5,938 bases of DNA from Pseudomonadota bacterium (GTDB lineage: Bacteria > Pseudomonadota > Gammaproteobacteria > Halothiobacillales > Halothiobacillaceae). Below the pieces are notes generated by a model, which searched no databases, was not told the origin of the DNA, and saw only the letters and a program-made list of their open reading frames with translations. Where the stretch lies: the NCBI GenBank assembly GCA_021795795.1, contig JAJYPA010000506.1, positions 1 to 5,938 on the forward strand. Direction: 5' to 3'. Made by a program: the position numbers and the translations under genes. Each line of letters starts with the position of its first letter. The stretch's first letter is position 1. This document shows positions 1 to 4,956 of this stretch, one piece after another.

Positions 1-204
1 AATGGGCTGTACAAGGCAGAACTGATTCACAGGCGCGGCCCATGGAGGACACGGGAAGCGGTGGAACTGGCGACCCTCGAATGGGTGGCGTGGTTCAACC
101 ATGTCAGGCTGCTCGAACCCATCGGCTATATCCCTCCGGCAGAAGCTGAGGCAAACTACTACCGGCAACTCGCCGAACAGACCGAATTAACGGCCTGCAC
201 TTAA
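1..204 (+). CDS. IS3-family transposase OrfB, C-terminal end (partial)
   Basis: Frame 1 is open from the first base to TAA at 202-204 and encodes the last 67 residues of an IS3-family DDE transposase. Recognisable family signatures are NGLYKAELIHRRGPW at residues 1-15, TLEWVAWFNHVRLLEPIG at about 26-43 and IPPAEAEANYYRQ at about 45-57, the usual end of the rve_2/integrase core. In the family the catalytic glutamate lies a few residues before the NGLYK motif, so it falls just outside the window. The protein would cut and join the element's ends. It is followed by the terminal inverted repeat, so this end of the element looks intact. Family assignment is secure from the motifs; the exact IS name is not assigned. 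Confidence 0.95.
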   Translation, partial: NGLYKAELIHRRGPWRTREAVELATLEWVAWFNHVRLLEPIGYIPPAEAEANYYRQLAEQTELTACT

Positions 205-210
205 ACCAAA

Positions 211-238
211 TGGCCTCCACGAAACCCGGGGCGGTTCA
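211..238 (-). repeat. Right terminal inverted repeat of the IS3-family element
   Basis: Read on the minus strand, this stretch begins TGAACCGCCCCGGGTTTC, a typical terminus of IS3-family (IS51-like) elements. It starts 6 bp after the transposase stop codon. The outermost base is 238, and sequence from 239 onward is the target. The left end and the target-site duplication lie outside the window, so the duplication cannot be checked. Confidence 0.85.
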
Positions 239-352
239 TACTCGTGTGGAGACGCTGCGGAAAGCGACCAACGGTGCATCCCGAGCCATGAGCCAGGATA
301 AGGCAAGCTCATGAGCAAACTTTATTACCAGTGGACATATATGTCGGGTCAT
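236..352 (-). pseudogene. Fifth operon gene, truncated by the IS3 insertion
   Basis: An ATG at 352-350 overlaps the stop of the upstream gene in an ATGA arrangement, the same junction used twice further up the operon. The frame reads MTRHICPLVIKFAHELALSW and continues to 38 residues. It then stops at TGA 238-236, which is the first three bases of the IS3 terminal repeat. What remains is therefore the 5' end of a longer gene cut by the element. The 37 native residues are not recognised. A position at the 3' side of a satellite-like replication operon would suit another accessory or integration gene, but that is speculation. Because the ORF is short, the start rests mainly on the coupled junction. 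Confidence 0.55.
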
Positions 353-873
353 GTCGCCACCTCCAGAAACTCAGGACAAGAACGCGGCGCTCCCGGCAGA
401 CAGCACCCATAACCCCGGCCGCCCGGCGGCGGTAATCCGTTGCTAGTCACAGAACAGCGGCCTACCCCTTGCGGTGGGTTGATCGCGTCGGTTGTGAAGT
501 GCTGGCATCCACCGCACGTCACCGATGCCGTTTGCTGGCCCGTGGACGCCACAGGACGGACGGCTGGTTGTTGGGTGGCATTTCTGTATCCTTCCGGGGC
601 GCGATGCGGCTTTATGGGCACGATCCCAGCCAGTCGCTCGGCCTCCTCGCGGGACAGGTCGCCGCCGTACTCCGAGATCGCAGCGCGTTCCTCGATGTCG
701 TAATCGTCCGGGGCGGGGAGGGACAGCAGCGTGGACAGTATCGCCCCCTCGTCAGCCTTAACCATCTCCGCCAGGCGGCGGGGGATGTTCCGCCCCCTTA
801 CCCGGTCGCCATCGACCCAGAGTTCTCCACCCGCGCCGATGATCTTTCGCACAATCTCGCGGGCGGTGGTCAT
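349..873 (-). CDS. TubC_N-like / cysteine-rich two-domain protein
   Basis: A 174-residue protein with two visible parts. Residues about 4-50 (AREIVRKIIGAGGELWVDGD and the following helices) have the pattern of the TubC_N docking fold: a helix, a short strand pair around LWVDGDRVR, then two helices. Small proteins of this type also occur beside primases and integrases in integrative elements. Residues 52-115 are a linker rich in Pro, Gln and Ala. The C-terminus carries C120-x2-C123, C140, C157-C158 and C166, with CCLPGAPRSCPEF near the end, suggesting a small zinc-binding module. The ATG overlaps the stop of the DUF3987 gene by 4 nt (ATGA), and the stop overlaps the next ATG in the same way. 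A role as a DNA- or protein-binding accessory factor for element replication is inference only. Confidence 0.85.
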   Translation of the reverse strand: MTTAREIVRKIIGAGGELWVDGDRVRGRNIPRRLAEMVKADEGAILSTLLSLPAPDDYDIEERAAISEYGGDLSREEAERLAGIVPIKPHRAPEGYRNATQQPAVRPVASTGQQTASVTCGGCQHFTTDAINPPQGVGRCSVTSNGLPPPGGRGYGCCLPGAPRSCPEFLEVAT

Positions 874-2549
874 AGGTCCACCCGGTCGTCGTCGGAAAAA
901 ACATCTTCACAAACGCCAGAAGGCACCCTATTAAACCTATTTAATTGCTCCTTGGGGGGTTTAGTAGGTTTAGTAGGTTCCTGTTTCGCGTTTATGCGGT
1001 GAATTTTTGGATTCACGGCATACCCCTTGCCCGGTCGTCCGGGGGTGGGAATCTCCGGCTTCGGGAGCGGTCGCACCCATCCGGTAGCCTCCAGGAACTC
1101 CAGCGCGGCCACAATCTCCCTTGGTGATCCCAGCCCTGACCATCCCTTGCGCTGAATATCTGCGGTGGTGAATGGGTCGGGCAACTTCCGTTGCAGCAGC
1201 GCCTCGCTCAACTTCTGTGCGGCCCTGACCTCCGCGTGCATCCAAAGATGGTAGACGCGCCTTGCATGATCGCCGAGAAAATCCGCCCAGGCAATCGCCT
1301 TCAACATCGGGCCTTCACGAATCGGACCTATGATTCCACCTGCATCTGCGCGTTCAGCCATATCCAGAACCAACGCCAGCCCAGCCACCAGCTTTTCGTA
1401 TTTTCCAAAGTGTTCCTGTAGGACTGGCTGGCACGCGGGCATGATCTCTGTTTGCAGCTTGGTATCCCAGGCAATGAAGGCTTGAGCGGCGGCGGGAGAC
1501 AGTTTGAATGACGGAATCCGCCGGAACTGATCCGCAGGCTCCGCACCCCATATGCCGATAAAGTCGTCGTCGTCAAGTACTTGGAAAATATAATAAACGG
1601 CGTCCCTCAATCCCTTGTCGGGGGTCGTATCCCGCCACTGGAACTCCAGAGAATCAGGCCACACCATCAACTGAAAACGAGCCAGCAGCCCATCGTTGCC
1701 CACATCCTTGGATGTCCCGTACAGGTATCTTTCCAGCCGTTCGGGTTGGATACCGCCGAGAACCGATAACGCCAGGTTGGGGATATACAGGGACCCACGC
1801 CCTATGCGGTCAACCTCATGGCCTTCTGTACCGTTCCACGCCTCCAAGTAAAAGGCGCGGTCGGATTCATGTCCGGACTTGTCGAAGGAAGTAAGCAGTC
1901 CGGCCAACTCGTCCCGCTCGGTCAGCAAGCCTTGTGGATTTTCCACCAGCAGTTCGCCCAGCTTCTCGATGGTGCTGTCGTTGGTCGTGTACCGCTTGAG
2001 CGTTGGCGGTTGCGGTTTGGAATCCTTCAGGGCTGCTATACGGGCCTTGGCAGCCTCGATGCCTTCGTCGTCGGCCTTGTCTGCGGCTTTAGCCATCGCC
2101 TTCTTCGCTGCGGCCATCAATACCTCGAACTGCTCAAGTTCCTCCTGATACGCCTCCATCGCTTTGGCGTGTTTCTGGCGGGCCTGCGCGGCCAGCCATT
2201 TCAAAGGCTTTGTGCCATCGGCCATGGAAGGGGATTTCTTCTTGCTCGGTGGCGCGATGATTGCGCACCAAAGGTTCGGCACGACGATCCAGTCGTCCAA
2301 TAGCTTGGGCCTTACTCCGCACCTTGCGCCTATCAGAGCGCCCAGGCTCGCCAGCAGGGAGACGGCGACAAACTCCGCTGGTGCCACTTTTCGATGCGCG
2401 GCGTCCCTGACGTACCCCGACAACGGCGGCGGTAGCAGCGCCTCCACATCCATCCGCGGTACGGGTGGCAGGTCTGAGCCGATACGCTCAGGGGTAGGCC
2501 ATTGCAGGTCAACGGCGGCGGCCTCTGCTTCTGCGTCAAAGTCTCTCAT
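870..2549 (-). CDS. DUF3987 (YfjI-like) phage/satellite helicase-primase ATPase
   Basis: A 559-residue protein matching the DUF3987 layout: a Pro-rich N-terminus (LPPVPRMDVEALLPPPLSGY, about 27-46), a P-loop-like segment IIAPPSKKKSPS at about 97-108, a charged coiled-coil-like insertion at about 120-177, a Walker-B-like GLLTERDELAGLL at 207-219, a sensor-like LALSVLGGIQP at 259-269, and a possible arginine-finger region DGLLARFQLMVWPD at 286-299. Residues about 455-515 resemble a winged helix (ADIQRKGWSGLGSPREIVAA). Family members occur in prophages and satellites beside CHC2 primase genes and are thought to act in element DNA replication. The start ATG overlaps the upstream stop by 4 nt. The P-loop is unusual: Ala replaces the first Gly and a Lys triplet precedes SP. 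Function is inferred from family and context. Confidence 0.9.
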   Translation of the reverse strand: MRDFDAEAEAAAVDLQWPTPERIGSDLPPVPRMDVEALLPPPLSGYVRDAAHRKVAPAEFVAVSLLASLGALIGARCGVRPKLLDDWIVVPNLWCAIIAPPSKKKSPSMADGTKPLKWLAAQARQKHAKAMEAYQEELEQFEVLMAAAKKAMAKAADKADDEGIEAAKARIAALKDSKPQPPTLKRYTTNDSTIEKLGELLVENPQGLLTERDELAGLLTSFDKSGHESDRAFYLEAWNGTEGHEVDRIGRGSLYIPNLALSVLGGIQPERLERYLYGTSKDVGNDGLLARFQLMVWPDSLEFQWRDTTPDKGLRDAVYYIFQVLDDDDFIGIWGAEPADQFRRIPSFKLSPAAAQAFIAWDTKLQTEIMPACQPVLQEHFGKYEKLVAGLALVLDMAERADAGGIIGPIREGPMLKAIAWADFLGDHARRVYHLWMHAEVRAAQKLSEALLQRKLPDPFTTADIQRKGWSGLGSPREIVAALEFLEATGWVRPLPKPEIPTPGRPGKGYAVNPKIHRINAKQEPTKPTKPPKEQLNRFNRVPSGVCEDVFSDDDRVDL

Positions 2550-3043
2550 TGCACGCCCCCAGCGGCGGCCAGGGCGTCGGATATGCGCGTCTCGGCCAGC
2601 GCCAGCCGGTCCAGCGCGTCGGCATCCACGTCATCGCCAGAATTGACGGCCTGGATGATTAAACGGGCCACAAGGGTTTCGTGCGCGATACCCTGCAAGG
2701 CGTCCCTGGCATTCCAGACGTGACGAATGGGGCCGGTGCTGTGGTCGCTGAGGCTGCGGCGGTCGCCGGGGAACAGGTCGGCCAGAGACAGGCCAAGGAC
2801 GTTGACGATTTCAGTCGCCCCGCACCCGGTCCAGCATTTGAGAAGTACGCGTCCATCCTCAGCTTCCCGGATTGACAGGCTGGGCCGCCGGTCATCATGG
2901 GCAGGGCATAACGCTTGCCACTTGCCGGGGCCGGTGGACTTCACCTTTTCCAGACGGTGCAGAACTCGATCTATGGGGTTATCATTGAATTGTGTGTTGT
3001 CGTATGCCGCCCCTCCAGTCGGGCGGCTTTTTTGTAGGGTCAT
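2546..3043 (-). CDS. CHC2-type primase zinc-binding protein, stand-alone
   Basis: A 165-residue protein from the ATG at 3043. The primase zinc ribbon is clear: C46-P-A-H49 followed by DDRRPSLSI, then KC70-WTG-C74 and NVLGLSLADLF at about 81-91. In phage and plasmid primases this domain binds template DNA and precedes a TOPRIM or archaeo-eukaryotic polymerase domain. Here the chain ends about 75 residues later with an Asp/Ala-rich helical tail and no such catalytic domain, so the protein presumably works with the DUF3987 ATPase encoded next. An in-frame ATG at 3085 would add 14 residues and overlap the previous gene by about 40 nt. The 3043 start is preferred because it follows the previous stop by 2 nt, which suits reinitiation. 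A terminator-like hairpin lies within the first codons. Confidence 0.88.
   Translation of the reverse strand: MTLQKSRPTGGAAYDNTQFNDNPIDRVLHRLEKVKSTGPGKWQALCPAHDDRRPSLSIREAEDGRVLLKCWTGCGATEIVNVLGLSLADLFPGDRRSLSDHSTGPIRHVWNARDALQGIAHETLVARLIIQAVNSGDDVDADALDRLALAETRISDALAAAGGVQ
3006..3033 (+). terminator. Terminator-like hairpin with T6, plus-strand orientation, inside the primase 5' end
   Basis: GCCGCCC (3006-3012) and GGGCGGC (3021-3027) form a perfect 7-bp GC stem with an 8-nt loop, followed at once by six T residues (3028-3033). Read on the plus strand this is a textbook intrinsic terminator. It lies in the first codons of the minus-strand primase gene, so it would stop antisense transcripts rather than the operon. 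In the operon mRNA the same bases form an A6 run followed by a hairpin just after the start codon, which could affect translation initiation. Confidence 0.6.
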
Positions 3044-3045
3044 GG

Positions 3046-3309
3046 TCAGCCCGCCGCGCCGGTGCGACGGCGGCGGGCGATCCATGCGGCAAGGTCGGCG
3101 ACGCGGTAACGGACTAACCGGCCAACCTTAACATAGGGCAGTGCGTAGCGACCCGAGGTGCGCCAGTTGCGCAGCGTGGAAATTTGGATGCCCAGCACTT
3201 TGGCGGTGCGCTTTTCGTCAATCTGCGTTGGGATTCCTTCGGCAGGATAGCCCAGGGTGCGGCCAATCTCGGCGACAATATGGGCTACTGATTCGGTGTT
3301 GGTCTGCAT
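3046..3309 (-). CDS. AlpA/excisionase-like helix-turn-helix regulator
   Basis: An 87-residue basic protein of the HTH_17 (MerR-like excisionase) type. An N-terminal helix (about 6-20) is followed by the helix-turn-helix at about 33-50 (KRTAKVLGIQISTLRNWR), a wing containing LPYVKVGRLVRYR at about 57-69, and the usual final helix DLAAWIARR at 72-80 with a basic tail. Proteins of this family (AlpA, Xis) activate or direct excision and early transcription in P4-like satellites and other integrative elements. It is the first gene of the operon and its stop is 2 nt from the primase ATG. The start has a GAGG ribosome binding site 9 nt upstream, embedded in an inverted repeat. Excisionase versus transcription regulator cannot be separated from sequence alone. 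Confidence 0.88.
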   Translation of the reverse strand: MQTNTESVAHIVAEIGRTLGYPAEGIPTQIDEKRTAKVLGIQISTLRNWRTSGRYALPYVKVGRLVRYRVADLAAWIARRRRTGAAG

Positions 3310-3317
3310 GTGTGTTG

Positions 3318-3342
3318 CCTCACGGTTGCGGATAACGTGAGG
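3318..3342. promoter_or_regulatory. Inverted repeat enclosing the ribosome binding site of the HTH gene
   Basis: CCTCACG (3318-3324) and CGTGAGG (3336-3342) are perfect 7-bp inverted arms with an 11-nt spacer, starting 9 bp upstream of the HTH start codon. Read in the gene's direction, the arm next to the gene is CGTGAGG, which contains the GAGG ribosome binding site. The repeat could therefore be a protein operator (possibly autoregulatory) or an mRNA hairpin that hides the ribosome binding site. Confidence 0.6.
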
Positions 3343-3367
3343 CGATGATACGAGGAAGGATCAGGCT

Positions 3368-3541
3368 ATGAGGGGAAATGCCAAATTCCACTGTCAAATG
3401 CCACTCGCCGGGAGCAACAAGTGCACCGTCGGTGCCCCAACGAGGGCTCGACGGTGCGCCGGTGACCAGGACGTCCGAGGTCTATCGTCTAATCGCCAGC
3501 GCAAGGCCTATCGCGCATGGACGCGCGAAAAGGCTTGCTGA
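3368..3541 (+). CDS. Small divergent ORF, 57 aa, with Cys residues
   Basis: ATG 3368-3370 follows AGGAAGGA (3353-3360) with a 7-nt spacer, a strong ribosome binding site, and the frame runs to TGA 3539-3541. The product starts MRGNAKFHCQMPLAGSNKCT, has cysteines at 9, 19, 30 and 57 plus His8, and has a basic C-terminus around RQRKAYRAWTREKAC. It is divergent from the HTH operon, where satellites and phages often carry an opposing regulator. I do not recognise a family. The same bases encode three strong hairpins, so either the ORF or the nucleic-acid structure may be the selected feature. Confidence 0.45.
   Translation: MRGNAKFHCQMPLAGSNKCTVGAPTRARRCAGDQDVRGLSSNRQRKAYRAWTREKAC
3376..3403. 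repeat. Two AAATGCCA direct repeats with a 20-bp period
   Basis: AAATGCCA occurs at 3376-3383 and again at 3396-3403, exactly 20 bp apart, about two helical turns. This spacing is typical of iterons or paired operator half-sites bound on one face of DNA. The candidate -35 box lies between the copies. Two 8-bp copies could still arise by chance. Confidence 0.35.
3392..3397 (-). promoter_or_regulatory. Consensus -35 hexamer for the operon promoter
   Basis: On the minus strand this is TTGACA, a perfect sigma-70 -35 box about 83 bp upstream of the HTH start codon. No good -10 box lies 16-18 nt downstream, so the promoter would be weak or need an activator. It sits between the two AAATGCCA repeats, which would suit regulation by a bound protein. 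The assignment is tentative. Confidence 0.3.
3423..3538. promoter_or_regulatory. Cluster of three consecutive hairpins (possible origin, operator or structured RNA)
   Basis: Three strong inverted repeats follow one another. First, GCACCGTCG (3423-3431) pairs with CGACGGTGC (3449-3457), with an inner GCCC/GGGC stem nested in the loop. Second, GACC-a-GGACGTCC-ga-GGTC (3464-3482) contains a perfect 8-bp palindrome. Third, GCAAGGCCT (3501-3509) pairs with AGGCTTGC (3531-3538) with one bulged base, and CGCGC (3512-3516) pairs with GCGCG (3523-3527) inside it. No T-run follows any of them on either strand, so they do not look like terminators. Their position upstream of a primase operon suggests a replication origin or control region, but no family match is recognised. 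Confidence 0.45.
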
Positions 3542-3713
3542 GCTGAGCACGGCAATTCTCCGCATCCCAAATTAGCAGTGCTGGTTCGTTAGGCTTTTAC
3601 AGCGTTGGCAATAGGACGCCTCGAAACCTGAGCAGACTGAGTTTCAATTACTGGATCGCCGCAGTTTTCGGCGTTTCTGCGGCCTACATCCCATCTACCC
3701 CGTTGCAAGGAGA
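3542..3713. other. Intergenic stretch with one inverted repeat
   Basis: I see no convincing gene here. GCCGCAG (3658-3664) and CTGCGGC (3677-3683) form a perfect 7-bp inverted repeat with a 12-nt loop, but no T-run follows. Minus-strand codons here continue the next remnant only if a frameshift is assumed and show no recognisable motif. Confidence 0.4.
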
Positions 3714-3956
3714 TCATTGCGCGACGGACGGCGGTGAGTCCGCACGGCGCCACTTGCCACCACACGCACAAGGAGTACCCCGAGTCTCATTGGCAAGGGC
3801 TTCATCCATACGGCACAGCAACTGAAAGATTTTGGGGTCCTGTAGAAGGTTATGGCACACTGGTGTGGTCCTTTTCTTGGTTGGAAGGTGACACTCCCCC
3901 AACAGGATCCTTCGTTCACGTTCCTCGAGGGGGTTTACCCTTAGATCCTCACGCAA
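3714..3956 (-). pseudogene. Remnant of a transposon-associated CxCGG protein
   Basis: A minus-strand ORF of 80 codons opens at TTG 3956. Its centre, NLLQDPKIFQLLCRMDEALA then TPCACGGKWRRAD, recalls the N-terminal part of small proteins associated with transposons: a helix pair followed by a CxxCGG-type zinc knuckle with a following R/H-A-D segment. Those proteins continue for many residues with a second Cys cluster. Here the frame ends soon after, at SPPSVAQ, so this looks like a deleted or frameshifted remnant. There is no convincing start codon or ribosome binding site. The family link is from memory of the motif pattern and is tentative; chance coding is possible. Confidence 0.35.
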
Positions 3957-4015
3957 CGTGATCGTCAGCGCGCCCTAAGCCATCAATCCCTTTGACCACA
4001 CTCAGGTTACCATCC

Positions 4016-4621
4016 CTAACCCAATCCAAGGGATTCACCATATATAAAACTCGCAAATTCATAGAGTTCTTCTAACTCAACAATATCTCTCGCTTTTGGT
4101 GATGGTACAACTAGTACTACTTTGGCCCTTTCATCGCCAAATTCAATTGGTATGTGAGCTAACATGAAAATCTCCCTCTCCTTGACGCTAAGATTTGACC
4201 ATACTTCGATGCTTAAAGATTCGCCGATTTCAAGGTAAGGACCGCCCCACTCACCGTGATCGATTTTCCAGCGTGGGGTTTGCTTAGGCGCTGGCGTATT
4301 TTGCACTTGCTGCTTGCCTTGCGGTACTAGAATCTTTTTCGGTCCAGAATCGACGTTTTCTTGAAAAGACGTCGCTTTTTTGGAAATGCTTTTATCCGAG
4401 TCAGCAGTTTTGTTTGAATGGTCAACATTCTGATCCTCTCGTGCCGCGTCTGAGCAGGCCTCGGGCGTAAACAAATCCAGCGAGATTCGATCCGGTATAT
4501 TGTGCTTAATAGCATAGAGCAAAATCGCTTTGATCAGCATCGACCGCTTGCCGGAGCGGATTCGCATGAGCCAGTCATTCAGTAACTCGTCCTGCGATTG
4601 TGTAACGATCATGACTCTCAT
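4016..4621 (-). CDS. Hypothetical 201-aa protein with ribbon-helix-helix-like N-terminus
   Basis: No family is recognised with certainty. Residues about 1-42 (a short strand MRVMIVTQSQ followed by two helices with GKRSMLIKAILLYAIKHN) look like a ribbon-helix-helix DNA-binding segment. Residues 55-115 are a polar low-complexity linker rich in Asp, Ser, Lys and Gln. Residues 117-195 form a compact predicted domain (WKIDHGEWGGPYLEIGESLS, then KVVLVVPSPKARDI). A good ribosome binding site GAGGTG ends 4 nt before the ATG, and a 13-bp inverted repeat covers the probable -10 box. Codons are AT-richer than in the satellite operon, pointing to separate acquisition. A plasmid-partition or antitoxin-like repressor is one possibility, but no partner ATPase or toxin is visible nearby. 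Confidence 0.75.
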   Translation of the reverse strand: MRVMIVTQSQDELLNDWLMRIRSGKRSMLIKAILLYAIKHNIPDRISLDLFTPEACSDAAREDQNVDHSNKTADSDKSISKKATSFQENVDSGPKKILVPQGKQQVQNTPAPKQTPRWKIDHGEWGGPYLEIGESLSIEVWSNLSVKEREIFMLAHIPIEFGDERAKVVLVVPSPKARDIVELEELYEFASFIYGESLGLG

Positions 4622-4659
4622 TGTTCACCTCTGAACGCACCGTGAAGATACAAAACCAT

Positions 4660-4692
4660 TTTCTGAAACCATCATGCTAATGGTATCAGAAA
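4660..4692. promoter_or_regulatory. 13-bp inverted-repeat operator upstream of the 201-aa gene
   Basis: TTTCTGAAACCAT (4660-4672) and ATGGTATCAGAAA (4680-4692) are inverted with 12 of 13 positions matching and a 7-nt spacer. The repeat lies 39 bp upstream of the start codon and covers the candidate -10 box and start point. This is the expected layout for a dimeric repressor, plausibly the downstream protein itself. Confidence 0.65.
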
Positions 4693-4707
4693 AAATTACA
4701 TTTACAA
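4680..4707 (-). promoter_or_regulatory. Candidate sigma-70 promoter of the 201-aa gene
   Basis: On the minus strand TTGTAA (4707-4702) is separated by 16 nt from TACCAT (4685-4680), giving a start point near 4673, about 50 nt before the ATG. The -10 box falls within the right arm of the inverted repeat, so binding there would block transcription. Confidence 0.4.
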
Positions 4708-4736
4708 CATATTTTATTAAATGAAGGAGAGATGCT

Positions 4737-4902
4737 TTGCTTGATCCCGCCTTTTCTGCCCAAGACAGTCATTCGTTCATCTCAGGGCGCATTACCACCG
4801 AATGTTTATTAAAACTGACCAATGGTTATAAAGCTTCATCAAAATCGTTTCTCACCGTTCCAACAGAGAAACTTGAGATCCCCCGGTGTCAGGTAGTTGT
4901 CG
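4737..4902 (+). pseudogene. Possible 5' part of an intron-interrupted gene
   Basis: A frame opens at TTG 4737, seven bases after AAGGAG (4724-4729), and reads LDPAFSAQDSHSFISGR, then LLKLTNGYKASSKSFLTVP. It is divergent from the 201-aa gene and shares the operator region. The frame meets a group II intron-like 5' end at 4903 after 55 codons. It stays open for another 16 codons, but these overlap the intron-like sequence and look non-native. No family is recognised and no matching 3' exon is found. It may also be a chance frame. Confidence 0.28.
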
Positions 4903-4956
4903 GTGCGCCGGGAGACCGGCAAGGAGTAGGTGGTGCAAGTCCACTGCGATGAAGGT
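4903..4956 (+). ncRNA. Group II intron 5'-end-like fragment
   Basis: The stretch opens with GTGCG, the usual 5' boundary of bacterial group II introns. It continues with a stem GCCGG-GAGA-CCGGC (4907-4920) closed by a GNRA tetraloop, AAGGAGTA, then GGTGGTGCAAGTCCAC (4930-4944) and GCGATGAAGG, a run resembling the start of domain I in several such introns. The rest of domain I, the reverse transcriptase and domains V-VI are not found downstream, so it would be a truncated remnant. The match rests on recalled consensus features and needs a covariance-model test. Confidence 0.5.

Larger units (their letters stand above)
1..238 (+). mobile_element. IS3-family insertion sequence, right end
   Basis: The partial OrfB plus terminal repeat define the right part of an IS3-family element whose remainder lies left of the window. 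It has inserted into the last visible gene of the minus-strand operon at 352-239. The element's terminal TGA is in frame with that gene and ends it. Confidence 0.9.

Noticed and set aside
287..313. CATGAGC/GCTCATG inverted repeat near the operon end
   Set aside because: No T-run on either strand, and it lies inside the truncated reading frame rather than after a gene, so it is not called a terminator.
334..345. Perfect 12-bp palindrome GACATATATGTC
   Set aside because: It lies within the start of the truncated ORF, is a single copy and has no associated promoter or terminator features, so it may be chance.
469..1002. Plus-strand open frame of 177 codons
   Set aside because: Antisense to the TubC_N-like gene and the end of the DUF3987 gene, with no motif and no ribosome binding site.
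1818..2646. Long plus-strand open frames at 1818-2303 and 2164-2646
   Set aside because: They lie antisense to the DUF3987 and primase genes, have no recognisable domains, and are explained by the GC-rich codon pattern of the minus strand.
3028..3033. A6 run in the primase mRNA as a programmed frameshift site
   Set aside because: The codon phase (CAA AAA AGC) does not fit the X-XXY-YYZ slippery pattern, and the alternative frames do not lead to a sensible product.
3588..3594. GTTAGGC, which fits the integron attC/attI core GTTRRRY
   Set aside because: No matching RYYYAAC partner or attC-like fold, no cassette gene and no integron integrase.
3734..3961. Plus-strand frame of 75 codons starting MSPHGATCHHTHKEYPESHW
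   Set aside because: GTG start with poor support. The minus-strand frame at the same place carries a more convincing zinc-knuckle pattern.
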